DNA of 64,000 nt from Arthrobacter sunyaminii (GCF_018866305.1 NZ_CP076456.1:2418001-2482000); one strand, 5' to 3'. Positions 1-9,015 are shown, numbered from the stretch's first letter. Notes: generated by a model not told the origin, from the sequence alone. Made by a program: numbers and translations.

Positions 1-82
1 TGGGCCGCAGGGCGGCCTCGATGGCCTTGTCATCCGGGTCGCCGGTGGGGGCAACCAGTCCGTCGCCGGGCAGGATGGACAC
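1..82 (-). CDS. ruvB: Holliday junction DNA helicase RuvB, N-terminal fragment
   Basis: Only the first 27 codons lie in the window; the gene continues beyond base 1. Reading from a GTG at 82, the protein begins VSILPGDGLVAP and reaches DDKAIEAALRP, which matches the conserved lead-in to the RuvB AAA+ domain. An in-frame TGA lies three codons upstream, so the GTG is the only plausible start. It follows the ruvA stop by one base, as in the usual ruvCAB order. RuvB is the hexameric ATPase motor that drives Holliday junction branch migration with RuvA. Confidence 0.85.
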   Translation of the reverse strand, partial: MSILPGDGLVAPTGDPDDKAIEAALRP

Positions 83-83
83 G

Positions 84-713
84 TCAGCTCACCTGCTGGC
101 GGGGAGCACGCGCCCGGGCGCCGTCGGTGCCCAGCCGGCGGAGCGTCAGTTTCAGGATTTCGCCCACGTTCCCGCCGGCGGCAACGTCCGGAGCTTCAGC
201 GACGGCGGCGTCGATGGCAGCGTTGGCATCCTTCTCCGACCAGCCCAACCCGGTCATGGCGGCCAGGACCTGATCCTGCCAGCGTGCTGCCGCCGGACTG
301 TCGGCCGTTCCCAGCGGCACAAGCTTGTCGGCGAGCTCCAGCACAATCCGGCGGGCACCCTTGGGCCCGATGCCGGAGACCTTGCTGAAGGCCTTGTCAT
401 CGCCGGTGGATGCGGCCACGCGGATGGCTTCGGGGGTGTGGACCGCCAGGACGGCGAGGGCGATGCGCGGGCCAACGCCGCTGACGCTGAGCAGCGTTTC
501 GAAGACTTCGCGCTGGTCCGCGTCGGTGAAACCGTAGAGGGTCATGGAGTCCTCGCGGACAATCATGGCGGTCTGCACCAGGGCTTCGCGCCCCACATGC
601 AGTGAGCTCAGCGTTTGCGGCGTGGCCTGGACCAGCATGCCCATGCCGTTGACGTCGATCACCGCCGAATGCAGGCCAACGTGCGTTACTGTCCCGCGCA
701 GGGATGCGATCAT
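84..713 (-). CDS. ruvA: Holliday junction branch migration protein RuvA
   Basis: A 209-aa RuvA of normal length. RuvA tetramers bind Holliday junctions and load RuvB. The N-terminal OB-fold starts MIASLRGTV. Two helix-hairpin-helix motifs are visible, LLSVSGVGPRIALAVL (about 73-88) and FSKVSGIGPKGARRIVLEL (about 108-126), followed by the small C-terminal domain III that contacts RuvB. It lies between ruvC and ruvB on the minus strand. The 84-bp gap from ruvC contains a LexA-like site, so independent SOS control is possible. Confidence 0.97.
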   Translation of the reverse strand: MIASLRGTVTHVGLHSAVIDVNGMGMLVQATPQTLSSLHVGREALVQTAMIVREDSMTLYGFTDADQREVFETLLSVSGVGPRIALAVLAVHTPEAIRVAASTGDDKAFSKVSGIGPKGARRIVLELADKLVPLGTADSPAAARWQDQVLAAMTGLGWSEKDANAAIDAAVAEAPDVAAGGNVGEILKLTLRRLGTDGARARAPRQQVS

Positions 714-734
714 GGCAAAACTCCAGGGGCTGTG

Positions 735-750
735 TAGAACATATCTACGA
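735..750. promoter_or_regulatory. Candidate degenerate LexA (SOS) box upstream of ruvA
   Basis: TAGAACATATCTACGA lies 22 bases upstream of the ruvA start. Compared with the actinobacterial consensus TCGAAC-N4-GTTCGA it matches 5 of 6 bases in the left half and 4 of 6 in the right. It would explain SOS induction of ruvAB, but the match is imperfect and there is no direct evidence. Confidence 0.4.
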
Positions 751-797
751 ATAGCCTACTGTGTGCCGGCGCGGATCCCGGTTCCGGCGCGCTGTGC

Positions 798-1403
798 TCA
801 GCGCCGGGCACGTGCCTCCGCCTCGGCCCAGAGCCGCTGGGCCGGTGTCAGCCCGCTGGTCGGCGGCCTCACAACGGCCCGCGCCCCGGACGCCGATCCC
901 GCCGTCGTCTGCCCCGGACCGGCCACCGAGCGCCGCCAGGCGTGGGTGATGGCCAGCGCCAGGGCATCGGCGGCGTCGGCGGGCTTGGGCGGGGCGTCCA
1001 GCCGCAGGATCTTGGTGACCATCTTCCCCACCGCGTCCTTGTTGGCCGAACCGGACCCCGTGACCGCTGCCTTAACCTCGGTGGGCGTGTGCAGGGCGAC
1101 AGGAATTCCGCGCCGGGCCGCCGCCGCAATAACGACGCCGGAGGCCTGGGCGGTGCCCATGACCGTGCTGACATTGAGCTGGCTAAAGACGCGTTCCACG
1201 GCCAGAACATCCGGTTTATGGGTGTCCAGCCACAGGTCAATGGCGTCGGAGATGACCAGCAGCCTGCCGTCCAGGGCGGTTCCCGCCTCCGTGCCGACCA
1301 CTCCGACGGCCACCAGGGTGGCGCGGCGGTTGCGTTCGACGTCGACCACGCCCAGCCCGCACCGGGTCAGGCCCGGGTCAACACCCAGGACGCGCAGGCT
1401 CAC
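798..1403 (-). CDS. ruvC: Holliday junction resolvase RuvC
   Basis: A 201-aa crossover-junction endonuclease that cuts Holliday junctions symmetrically. The catalytic acidic residues are in place: D9 in [11 protein letters not shown]70 in VERVFSQ, and D143/D146 in [12 protein letters not shown]. It starts at a GTG, seven bases after the yebC stop. Beyond the usual core of about 170 residues it has an Ala/Arg-rich tail ending AEARARR, as seen in many actinobacterial RuvC proteins. It is the first gene of the ruvC-ruvA-ruvB group and is probably co-transcribed with yebC and pdxT. Confidence 0.97.
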   Translation of the reverse strand: MSLRVLGVDPGLTRCGLGVVDVERNRRATLVAVGVVGTEAGTALDGRLLVISDAIDLWLDTHKPDVLAVERVFSQLNVSTVMGTAQASGVVIAAAARRGIPVALHTPTEVKAAVTGSGSANKDAVGKMVTKILRLDAPPKPADAADALALAITHAWRRSVAGPGQTTAGSASGARAVVRPPTSGLTPAQRLWAEAEARARR

Positions 1404-1410
1404 CTACGGC

Positions 1411-2166
1411 TCAGTCGTCTTCGAGCTGGGCAAAGACCTCGGCGGAGATATCCGCGTTGGAGTAGACATTCTGTACGTCGTCAAGATCCTCCACGGCGTC
1501 CACGAGCTTGAGGAACTTCCGCGCGTTGTCTGCGTCGAGCTCCACATGCATGGAGGGCAGGAACTCCGCCTCGTCCGTGTCGTACTCGATGCCGGCTTCT
1601 TCGAGCGCGGCAACAACGGCACGCAGGTCCGCGGCTTCGGAGATAATCTCGAAGTTCTCGCCGGATTCCTTGACCTCGTCAGCGCCGGCGTCCAGCACGG
1701 CCATCAGCAGATCGTCCTCGGTGAGGTCCTTCTTGGGCAGCGTGACAACGCCCTTGCGGGTGAACATGTAGGCCACCGATCCGGGGTCTCCCATGTTGCC
1801 GCCGTTGCGGGTCACGGCCAGGCGCACCTCGGAGGCCGCACGGTTCTTGTTGTCCGTGAGGCACTCGATCAGCAGGGCCGTGCCCTGCGGGCCGTAGCCC
1901 TCGTACATGATGGTCTGGTAATCGACGGCTTCACCGAGCAGGCCGGCACCGCGCTTGACGGCGCGGTTGATGTTGTCGATGGGCACAGAGGTCTTCTTGG
2001 CCTTGGACACCGCGAGTTCCAGGCCGGGGTTGCCGGCCATGTCGGCGCCGCCCGCGCGGGCCGCAACTTCGATGTTCTTGATCAGCTTGGCAAACGACTT
2101 TGCACGCTTGGCGTCAATGACGGCCTTCTTGTGCTTGGTGGTTGCCCATTTAGAGTGGCCCGACAT
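1411..2166 (-). CDS. yebC: YebC/PmpR family protein
   Basis: A 251-aa protein with the family signature [13 protein letters not shown] at the N-terminus. YebC/TACO1 proteins were first annotated as transcriptional regulators; more recent work links members to relief of ribosome stalling during translation. The length is normal. The start directly abuts the pdxT stop, so the two genes are almost certainly co-translated. The position between pdxT and ruvC is the standard actinobacterial order. Confidence 0.95.
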   Translation of the reverse strand: MSGHSKWATTKHKKAVIDAKRAKSFAKLIKNIEVAARAGGADMAGNPGLELAVSKAKKTSVPIDNINRAVKRGAGLLGEAVDYQTIMYEGYGPQGTALLIECLTDNKNRAASEVRLAVTRNGGNMGDPGSVAYMFTRKGVVTLPKKDLTEDDLLMAVLDAGADEVKESGENFEIISEAADLRAVVAALEEAGIEYDTDEAEFLPSMHVELDADNARKFLKLVDAVEDLDDVQNVYSNADISAEVFAQLEDD

Positions 2167-2850
2167 CTACGCTTCTCCTCTGATGATCTGGATAAAAAGT
2201 TCATGGATCCGGCTCTCCCCCGTTACCTCCGGATGGAACGAGGTGGCCAGCAGGTTTCCAGAACGCACTGCCACAATTCTAGCGACGAATTCCTCAGCGG
2301 ACGCATGACCATGCCTCTGCGGCGGAACCTGGGCCAGGACCTCGACGGAATTGCCGGTCTTTTCCACCCAGGGCGCACGGATAAAAACAGCGTGCACCGG
2401 AGGCACGGCAAGGGCTCCATTTGCAGACGGCAGGCGTTCCAGGCCCTTGAAATCCAGCAGGGTTTCGAAGGACTCCCGCTGGCGGCCAAACGCGTTGCGG
2501 CGCACGTCCATGTCCAGCCCGCCCAGAGTCTGCTGCGGTTCGCCGGTTCCGCTGCGGGCCGGATCCGATATGCGGTCTGCGAGCAGGATCATTCCCGCGC
2601 AGGAGCCGTAGACCGGAAACCCGTTACGGATCCGTTCCTGCAGCGGGCCGTAAACACCGAAGGTCCGCATCAGTTTGTCGATGGTGGTGGACTCGCCGCC
2701 GGGCAGCACCAACCCGTGGAGCCCGTCCAGTTCCCCGGGACGACGAACCGGAACCGCAGTGGCTCCCGCAGCTGCCAGTGCAGCCGCATGCTCGCGGACC
2801 CCGCCCTGCAGCGCCAGCACACCCACCCGCAGGGAACCTTCGCTTGTCAT
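2167..2850 (-). CDS. pdxT: Pyridoxal 5'-phosphate synthase glutaminase subunit PdxT
   Basis: A 227-aa class I glutamine amidotransferase that supplies ammonia to PdxS for PLP synthesis. The nucleophile is C84 in [10 protein letters not shown], and H206/E208 in SFHPEVTGE complete the triad. The oxyanion-strand motif [10 protein letters not shown] is present. It heads the minus-strand run pdxT-yebC-ruvC-ruvA-ruvB and is divergent from murT. Its synthase partner pdxS lies about 10.5 kb away on the same strand, separated by genes of other function. Confidence 0.96.
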   Translation of the reverse strand: MTSEGSLRVGVLALQGGVREHAAALAAAGATAVPVRRPGELDGLHGLVLPGGESTTIDKLMRTFGVYGPLQERIRNGFPVYGSCAGMILLADRISDPARSGTGEPQQTLGGLDMDVRRNAFGRQRESFETLLDFKGLERLPSANGALAVPPVHAVFIRAPWVEKTGNSVEVLAQVPPQRHGHASAEEFVARIVAVRSGNLLATSFHPEVTGESRIHELFIQIIRGEA

Positions 2851-2919
2851 CGGGCCAGTCTACGGTTCAAATGCCCCGGCGGAGGGCAACGGGAAGAAGG
2901 TCCGCGGAGCTCCTTGCGA

Positions 2920-2925
2920 TATATT
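2920..2925 (+). promoter_or_regulatory. Possible -10 element for a leaderless murT transcript
   Basis: TATATT lies eight bases before the murT ATG. No Shine-Dalgarno sequence precedes that ATG. This fits a leaderless mRNA, which is common in actinobacteria, but no convincing -35 element was found. Confidence 0.3.
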
Positions 2926-2933
2926 CATAAACC

Positions 2934-4205
2934 ATGAGTTCTTTCTCCGTCCTGACAGGCAAGCTGGTCCGCAGTGCCTCCAAACTGCGCGGCGGCGGCT
3001 CCGCACTGCCCGGCCTGGTGGTGGAGAAAATCGACCCCGATTTCATCCGCCGCACGCTGGCTGACCTTCCGCTCGGTGTTGCGGTGGTGTCCGGCACCAA
3101 CGGCAAAACCACCACCACCAAAATGGTGGTGGAGCTGCTCGAAAGCCAGGGCCTGAAGGTCTTTACCAACCGCACGGGCAGCAACTTCACCCGCGGTGTC
3201 GCCGCGGCCCTGCTCGGCGAGGTGGACTGGCGCGGACGCCTGGATGCCGACGTCGCCGTCCTGGAACTTGATGAAGCGCATGCCGTGCACTTCGTGAAGC
3301 TGATCCAGCCGCGTTATTCACTGCTGTTGAACGTCCTGCGGGACCAGCTGGACCGTTTCGGTGAGATCGACAAGACCACCCGTCTGCTGGAGGCCATTGC
3401 CAAGGCCACCACCGGCACCGTGGTCCTGAACCGCGAAGACCCGCGCGTGGCCGGCATCGCTGGCTCCCTGGACAAGCAGGAGGTCCGCTACTTCGGCCTC
3501 CACGAGTCCCTGCGCAGCACCTTCCCGAACGACGACGAGATGCGCGGCTCCTCGGCCGAAGCCGCGGCCGCTGTGCTGCCCGCCGACGTCGTGCTGGAGC
3601 GCGTGGCCGAAACCGACGCGGACTTCCGCGTGGACAACACGGTGGTGACCACCGGACTGAAGCTGCGCGGGGTCTACAACATCTTCAACGCCGCCGCCGC
3701 GCTGGCGCTGGCCCGCGTGATCGCCGGCCCGCAGGCCAATTCGGAGGCGCTGTTCACCGCCCTGTCCAACGTGGAACCTGCGTTTGGCCGCGGCGAGTCG
3801 CTGGTGGTCAACGGCCAGCCGCTGGAACTGGTGCTCGTGAAGAATCCCAGCGGTTTCCGGCTGGGCTTGAAGTCCTTTGCCGCCCACGGCTACTCGACCA
3901 TGATCGCCATCAACGACAATTACGCTGACGGCCGGGACATGTCCTGGCTGTGGGACGTGGATTTCGAGACCCTTGCCGAGAACGGCGTGGACATGGTCAC
4001 CGGCGTGCGCGCCTATGACATGGCGCTGCGGCTGAAGTACGACGACGTGCCGGTGGCCGCCATTGATCCGGACATCACCGATGCACTGAAGAAGTTCATC
4101 GCGTCCTCCGGGTCCTCGCCCATGCGCATCTTCTGCACGTATACGGCCATGTTGGCCGTGCGGCGGGAACTTTCCAAGATCACGACAGTAGAGGTGGTCT
4201 CATGA
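2934..4205 (+). CDS. murT: Lipid II isoglutaminyl synthase, MurT subunit
   Basis: A 423-aa Mur-ligase-family protein. With GatD it amidates the alpha-carboxyl of D-Glu in lipid II, giving D-isoglutamine. The ATP-binding loop SGTNGKTTTT is at about 53-62, and the C-terminal DUF1727 region has NDNYADGRDMSWLWD. Staphylococcal MurT carries a four-cysteine zinc ribbon in the central domain; here the corresponding stretch (about 175-235) has no cysteine, and the only Cys is near the C-terminus. The gene overlaps gatD by four bases (ATGA). There is no clear ribosome-binding site, so translation may be leaderless. Confidence 0.93.
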   Translation: MSSFSVLTGKLVRSASKLRGGGSALPGLVVEKIDPDFIRRTLADLPLGVAVVSGTNGKTTTTKMVVELLESQGLKVFTNRTGSNFTRGVAAALLGEVDWRGRLDADVAVLELDEAHAVHFVKLIQPRYSLLLNVLRDQLDRFGEIDKTTRLLEAIAKATTGTVVLNREDPRVAGIAGSLDKQEVRYFGLHESLRSTFPNDDEMRGSSAEAAAAVLPADVVLERVAETDADFRVDNTVVTTGLKLRGVYNIFNAAAALALARVIAGPQANSEALFTALSNVEPAFGRGESLVVNGQPLELVLVKNPSGFRLGLKSFAAHGYSTMIAINDNYADGRDMSWLWDVDFETLAENGVDMVTGVRAYDMALRLKYDDVPVAAIDPDITDALKKFIASSGSSPMRIFCTYTAMLAVRRELSKITTVEVVS

Positions 4206-4972
4206 GCGAGGCGCACAATCCCACGGCCGGCGAAGACCGGACCATCAACATCCTGCAGCTGTACCCGCGGGAAATGAACATCTACGGGGACTGGGGCAAC
4301 GTCCTGGTCCTCAAGCAGCGCCTGAAGTGGCACGGCTACACCGCCAACGTCCTGGAGTACAACGTGGGCGACGACTTCCCGGCGGACGTGGACCTGCTGG
4401 TGGGCGGCGGCGGACAGGACAGCGGGCAGGTGGTCATCCAGGACGACCTGCAGGCAATTGCTCCGACCCTGCGCGCCATGGCCGAAGACGACCTGCCGAT
4501 GCTCGCCATCTGCGGGCTCTACCAGCTCTTCGGCAACTTCTTCAAGACCCACACCGGGACCGTGATTCCGGGCATCGGGCTGCTGGACCTGGAGACCCAC
4601 GGCGGCACCGAACGGCTGATCGGCAATGTGCTGTCGGTGAGCGAGGAATTCGGCGAAATCCACGGCTACGAGAACCACTCCGGCCAGACGTTCCTGGGTT
4701 CGGGCGTACGTCCGCTGGCCGAGGTCCGCAAGGGCGAGGGGAATAACTCCAAGGACAATTGGGAGGGTGCCCGCTACCGCAACGTGGTGGCCAGCTACCT
4801 GCACGGCTCCCTGCTGCCCAAGAACCCTGCCATTGCCGACTTCCTGCTTCAGCAGGCCGTGATCCGCAAGTTCGGTTCCTTTGAGCCGCGGCCGTCGTCA
4901 GCCAAGGATCTGGCGGAGCTGGCGAAGCTCTCGGAGCTGGCCCGGCAGCACGCCTCGCAGCGCCCCCGGTAG
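4202..4972 (+). CDS. gatD: Lipid II isoglutaminyl synthase, GatD glutaminase subunit
   Basis: A 256-aa class I glutamine amidotransferase of the cobyric-acid-synthase-like group. It releases ammonia from glutamine for MurT. The nucleophile is C104 in LAICGLYQLFG and the catalytic His is H201 in ASYLHGSLLPKNP. The motif LYPREMNIYGDWGN at the N-terminus is typical of GatD. It starts inside the murT stop, which suggests stoichiometric co-translation of the two subunits. Confidence 0.95.
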   Translation: MSEAHNPTAGEDRTINILQLYPREMNIYGDWGNVLVLKQRLKWHGYTANVLEYNVGDDFPADVDLLVGGGGQDSGQVVIQDDLQAIAPTLRAMAEDDLPMLAICGLYQLFGNFFKTHTGTVIPGIGLLDLETHGGTERLIGNVLSVSEEFGEIHGYENHSGQTFLGSGVRPLAEVRKGEGNNSKDNWEGARYRNVVASYLHGSLLPKNPAIADFLLQQAVIRKFGSFEPRPSSAKDLAELAKLSELARQHASQRPR

Positions 4973-5003
4973 AACCGAGTCTGGAACCAGCGCCGCACTT
5001 CCT

Positions 5004-5201
5004 CTACTCCGTGCCGGCGCGCCGGAGCCGCACGGCTGCGACCGCCAGACACACTGCACCTGCAGTCAGTGCCAGGACGGCCACGAGCCTAGCGGTCCCG
5101 AAATCCTCGAACAGTCCCGGCGTCAGGATTACGGCCAGCACGCCGAGCAACGCTGCACCAATAATGAAGAAGGCCGGGCGGTACTCACGGGTTGTGTTCA
5201 T
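5004..5201 (-). CDS. Small two-TM membrane protein, unknown function
   Basis: A 65-aa protein with two hydrophobic segments (about 10-28 and 37-57), separated by the short loop PGLFEDFGTAR and ending in a basic tail RLRRAGTE. No family is recognised. It converges with gatD. Its upstream region holds a perfect hairpin and the repeat cluster at 5314-5500. It is probably a real gene because of its clean membrane topology, but nothing indicates its role. Confidence 0.55.
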   Translation of the reverse strand: MNTTREYRPAFFIIGAALLGVLAVILTPGLFEDFGTARLVAVLALTAGAVCLAVAAVRLRRAGTE

Positions 5202-5245
5202 GCCACGGAGCCTACCTGCCGTCGGAGTGCCCGGCGAATCTGCCT

Positions 5246-5267
5246 CCGGCAGGTGCGTACCTGCCGG
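5246..5267. promoter_or_regulatory. Perfect 9-bp hairpin upstream of the 65-aa gene
   Basis: CCGGCAGGT and ACCTGCCGG are perfect inverted repeats separated by GCGT. The site is 45 bases upstream of the small membrane protein gene. It could be an operator or a terminator for minus-strand transcription from capA; there is no T-tract on either side. Confidence 0.45.
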
Positions 5268-5313
5268 CAGCCCTCCCCAATCTTGCCAACCCTAGCCCGA
5301 TCTGCTGCTCGCA

Positions 5314-5500
5314 TTCTTCGTGCAGATAACGGGGCTTGCCTCAATCCTCCGTGCAGATAACGGGCTCAAACCAGCGGATTCCGCCCCTTTGGGCCCGTCA
5401 ACTGCACGAAGGAGTCTGGAGGCGCGCTCTTGGGCGCATTATCTGCACGAAGAAATCCAGAGATAGGGTTTTGGGCCCGTCAACTGCACGAAGAATTCGG
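5314..5500. repeat. Cluster of five GTGCAG-type intergenic repeats
   Basis: Five copies of an imperfect 20-22-bp element fill most of the 334-base gap between the 65-aa gene and capA. Two copies (5314-5335 and 5346-5367) read CGTGCAGATAACGGG. Three copies in the opposite orientation (from 5391, 5432 and 5473) read GCCCGTCAACTGCACGAAG or GCGCATTATCTGCACGAAG at a 41-base period. Facing copies can pair into hairpins. The capA transcript would run into them directly. A related cluster is at 31610-31702. Confidence 0.85.
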
Positions 5501-5535
5501 AAAGGGATCTTCGGGTTGCTGCCCTCCAGGAGGAG

Positions 5536-6861
5536 TCAGCGCACCGGATCCGTGGATACCAGCCATTCATGGGCGCCGGCGTCGGCAGCACCCATGGACT
5601 CAACCACGCCAATGGTCCGTGCCCTCACCGCGGCCTGGTGTTCGGGTGTTGCGCAGGCCCCCTGGGGCAGGTCGGCGGCGACGGAGCACCAGCGGTAGGG
5701 GTCCCGGACGATCACGGACGGAGCCCACGCCAGGTCAGTGACGGACCAGGCGCCGTCGTCGTCCTGTCCGAACTGGGCGCGCAGGATCAAACCCTCATTG
5801 TTGACGTCATACCAGGGCGACAGCTCGGTGACGGAGTTGCCCAGGCCGTAGGCGATCCAGGTTCCGTTGTAGTTTTCGATCGGCAGCACGGAGTGGCTGT
5901 GATGGCCGTAAATGAAATCGAACTCTCCGCTGTCAGCCAGGGCATGGGCCACCTCCACCTGCTGCGCATTGGGAACGGAGGCGTATTCGTCCCCGGCGTG
6001 CACCGCTCCCACCACGACGTCGGCACCGGCGGCCCGGGCGGCCTTGGCTTTGGCGATCATCACCGCAGGATCCAGCAGGTCCACCTGCCAGTCAAAGTCC
6101 GCGGTCATCCCGTTCAATCCGTAGGTGGCCTCCACAACGGAAACCTTGGCGGCGGGAGTTTGCAGGATGAAGGGCTTCGCAGCGTCCGCCTCCGAGGCAT
6201 ACGAGCCGGTGTGCGGCAGGCCCAGCGAGTCCAGTACGCCGAGGGTCCGGTTGAGTCCGGCGGTTCCGGCGTCCACGGTGTGGTTGCTGGCGGTGGTGCA
6301 GGCGTCATAGCCCACGTCCCTGGCCGCAGTCAGGATCTGCGGCGGAACATTGAACAGCGGATACCCGGTGTAGGGACCGTCCGCTTCCGCGACGGGTGTT
6401 TCCATGTGGCAGATACCCAGATCCGCCGAGTCCAGGTAGGCCCGCTTGCCTTCGAGCAGCGGTGTAAAGTCAAGCGGCACCTTCCCGGAGGCCGCGGCGT
6501 CGGCGCCGGCCTGGGTCCAGAGCTGCGGATGCACCAGCAAATCTCCGGCCACCATCATCGAGAAGCACCGCACCGCCGCGCACTCCTCCCCCAGTCCGGG
6601 GGTGGGAGTAGGAACGGCGCCGGCAGCTGTTCCGGATGAACCGGGATCGGAGGCAGTTGCCGAGGCCGAGGCGGCAGACGGGTCCGGTGCGGAACTCGAC
6701 GCGGAATTGGATGCCGGTGCGTCAGTGTCCGGAGACGGTGCCGCCGGTGCACAGCCGGCTGCAGCGGCAAGCAGGAGCAGTGCAGCAGCGGCTTTGCCCC
6801 TGGCAGCTGCTCGGCCCTTTGCCCCGGCGGCCAGCCCAAATCCAATGCTGCGCATACCCAT
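5536..6861 (-). CDS. CapA-family (poly-gamma-glutamate synthesis-like) lipoprotein
   Basis: A 441-aa protein of the PGA_cap/CapA metallophosphoesterase-like family. The start ATG at 6861 follows GGGGAG with six bases between; a longer frame would run into the divergent M3 peptidase gene. A signal peptide ends in the lipobox LAAAAGC, followed by a Ser/Pro/Asp-rich linker. Family motifs seen in order are MVAGDLLVHPQLW, GICHMETPVAE, TASNHTVDAGTAGL, VGAVHAGDEY and FIYGHHSHSVLP. No capsule genes are nearby, so a general envelope role is more likely than capsule synthesis. Confidence 0.88.
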   Translation of the reverse strand: MGMRSIGFGLAAGAKGRAAARGKAAAALLLLAAAAGCAPAAPSPDTDAPASNSASSSAPDPSAASASATASDPGSSGTAAGAVPTPTPGLGEECAAVRCFSMMVAGDLLVHPQLWTQAGADAAASGKVPLDFTPLLEGKRAYLDSADLGICHMETPVAEADGPYTGYPLFNVPPQILTAARDVGYDACTTASNHTVDAGTAGLNRTLGVLDSLGLPHTGSYASEADAAKPFILQTPAAKVSVVEATYGLNGMTADFDWQVDLLDPAVMIAKAKAARAAGADVVVGAVHAGDEYASVPNAQQVEVAHALADSGEFDFIYGHHSHSVLPIENYNGTWIAYGLGNSVTELSPWYDVNNEGLILRAQFGQDDDGAWSVTDLAWAPSVIVRDPYRWCSVAADLPQGACATPEHQAAVRARTIGVVESMGAADAGAHEWLVSTDPVR

Positions 6862-6975
6862 AAAGTGCTCCCCGTGTGACACATTCAGCCCAAAGACCGC
6901 CCCGCGCAGTCCCGCCAAGCGTACGACGGCGTTTCTGTTGTTCGCGTCACTGAGCGTGTGCGAGTCTTGACGCTT

Positions 6976-9009
6976 ATGAGTAACCCTTTCCTGCACACCA
7001 GCACCCTGCCCTACCAGCTCCCGCCGTTTGAGCAGATCACTCCCGATGATTTCCTCCCCGCCTTCAAGGCAGGCTTCGACGAAAACCTCATGGAAATCGA
7101 CGCCATAGCGGCAAACAGCGACACCCCGGATTTTGAGAACACCATCGCGGCAATGGAGCGCGCCGGTCAGACGCTGGCCCGCACTGCCTACGTCTTCTTC
7201 ACGTTCGCGGCGGCGGATGCAACCGAGCAAATCCAGGCGATCCAGCAGGAGGTCGGGCCGCAGCTGGCTGAGCACGAGGACAGCATCTATCTCAACAAGG
7301 CCCTCTTCGAACGGATCAGCGCCGTCTCCACCGACGGATTGGACGAGGAATCCGCCCGTTTGGTGTCCGAGTACCGCCGCAGCTTCATCCGCGCCGGAGC
7401 CCAGCTCGACGACGAAGGACAGGCGCGCATGCGAAAGCTGAATGCCCGGCTGTCAGTGCTGGGCACCGAATATGCGCAGAAACTGCTGAAGGACACCAAC
7501 GAATCGGCGCTGCTGGTGACTGACGCTGCTGAACTGGACGGCTTGTCCGACGACGATATCGCCTCAGCGGCAGCGGCCGCCGCTGAGGCAGGCTGGGCCG
7601 GGGCAAGCAAGGAAAAGTACCTGCTATCCCTGGTTCTGCCGACCTCGCAACCGGCGCTGGCTTCCCTCACCAACCGGGACACCCGCCGGCGCCTCCTCGA
7701 GGCTTCCCTGAACCGCGGTTTCCGGAACAACAGCGAGAATACGCTGGGGATTGCCGCCGAAATGGCGGCGCTGCGTGCCGAGCGGGCTGAGCTCCTGGGA
7801 TTCGCAAACCACGCCGAGTTCGCCACCGACAACCAGACGGCTCCGTCCCTGGAGGCCATCCACGCAATGCTCGGGAAGCTGGCCCCGCCCGCGGTCCGCA
7901 ATGCACAGGCCGAGGCGGAACTGCTGCGCGAGGCTGCGGCCCGGGACGGCGTCGAGGACCTGCAGGCCTGGGACTGGTCCTACTACTCCGAGCAGGTGCG
8001 GCGCGAAAAGTTCAGTGTGGACCGCGCGGCGCTGCGCCCCTACTTCGAGCTGGAACGGGTCCTGAAGGACGGCGTTTTCTACGCTGCCAACCGTCTGTAC
8101 GGCGTGACCTTCACCGAACGCCCGGACCTGGCCGGCTACCACCCGGACGTCCGGGTCTGGGAAGTCAAAAACGAGGACGGTTCAGGGCTGGGATTGTTCC
8201 TGGGTGACTATTACACCCGTGACACCAAGGCCGGCGGTGCGTGGATGAACTCGCTCGTGCACCAGTCCTCGCTGCTGGGAACCGCCTCCGTGGTCATCAA
8301 CAACCTCAACATCGCCAAGCCGGCCGCCGGAGAGCCAACCCTGCTCTCCTTCGACGAAGTGGTGACAGCTTTCCACGAATTTGGCCACGCCCTGCACGGC
8401 CTCTTCTCGGATGTCACCTACCCGCAGTTCTCCGGCACCGCCGTTCCCCGTGACTTCGTGGAGTATCCCTCCCAGGTAAACGAGATGTGGATGCTGTGGC
8501 CCGAGGTCGTGGCGAACTTTGCCAAGCATTACGCCACCGGTGAGCCGCTCCCCCAGGACGCCATCGACCGGATCGAGGCAGCCTCCACCTGGGGTGAAGG
8601 CTTCGGCACCACGGAGTACCTGGGCGCCACGCTGCTTGATCTTGCCTGGCACGAGCTGGCGCCGGGAGAAACAGTGCAGGACCCCGAAGCGTTCGAGGCT
8701 GAGGCCTTGGAACGTGCCGGCGTCGCCCTGGATTTGGTGCCCCCGCGTTACCGGTCCGGCTACTTCAAACACATTTTCGCCGGCGGCTACGCGGCCTCCT
8801 ACTACGCGTACATCTGGAGCGAAGTGCTGGACGCTGACACCGTGGAGTGGTTCAAGGAAAACGGCGGACTGACACGGGAGAACGGGGACCGGTTCCGCCG
8901 CGAACTGCTCGCCCGGGGCAACAGCATTGATCCGCTGCAGTCCTTCCGGAACTTCAGGGGCCGGGAAGCAGCCATTGAGCCGCTGCTGCACCGCCGCGGC
9001 CTGGCCTGA
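6976..9009 (+). CDS. M3 family metallopeptidase (oligopeptidase A/Dcp type)
   Basis: A 677-aa zinc oligopeptidase expected to hydrolyse short peptides in the cytoplasm. The active-site motif HEFGH is at 467-471, with family motifs DFVEYPSQVNEMW just downstream and YYAYIWSEVLDAD near the C-terminus. No signal peptide is seen. The first ATG consistent with the family N-terminus is at 6976; an upstream GTG at 6958 would only add MRVLTL. It is divergent from capA and seven bases upstream of a GNAT gene, probably its operon partner. Confidence 0.94.
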   Translation: MSNPFLHTSTLPYQLPPFEQITPDDFLPAFKAGFDENLMEIDAIAANSDTPDFENTIAAMERAGQTLARTAYVFFTFAAADATEQIQAIQQEVGPQLAEHEDSIYLNKALFERISAVSTDGLDEESARLVSEYRRSFIRAGAQLDDEGQARMRKLNARLSVLGTEYAQKLLKDTNESALLVTDAAELDGLSDDDIASAAAAAAEAGWAGASKEKYLLSLVLPTSQPALASLTNRDTRRRLLEASLNRGFRNNSENTLGIAAEMAALRAERAELLGFANHAEFATDNQTAPSLEAIHAMLGKLAPPAVRNAQAEAELLREAAARDGVEDLQAWDWSYYSEQVRREKFSVDRAALRPYFELERVLKDGVFYAANRLYGVTFTERPDLAGYHPDVRVWEVKNEDGSGLGLFLGDYYTRDTKAGGAWMNSLVHQSSLLGTASVVINNLNIAKPAAGEPTLLSFDEVVTAFHEFGHALHGLFSDVTYPQFSGTAVPRDFVEYPSQVNEMWMLWPEVVANFAKHYATGEPLPQDAIDRIEAASTWGEGFGTTEYLGATLLDLAWHELAPGETVQDPEAFEAEALERAGVALDLVPPRYRSGYFKHIFAGGYAASYYAYIWSEVLDADTVEWFKENGGLTRENGDRFRRELLARGNSIDPLQSFRNFRGREAAIEPLLHRRGLA

Positions 9010-9015
9010 TCCGCC

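Noticed and set aside
544..2937. 797-codon open frame on the plus strand
   Set aside because: It is antisense to ruvC, yebC and pdxT, which have clear families; its length comes from high GC and the composition has no protein character.
5314..5500. Possible CRISPR array
   Set aside because: The repeats are short, imperfect and occur in both orientations with unequal spacers, and no cas genes are present.
6862..7275. Upstream in-frame extension of capA
   Set aside because: It would overlap the divergent M3 peptidase gene, and ATG 6861 has a good ribosome-binding site followed by a signal peptide.
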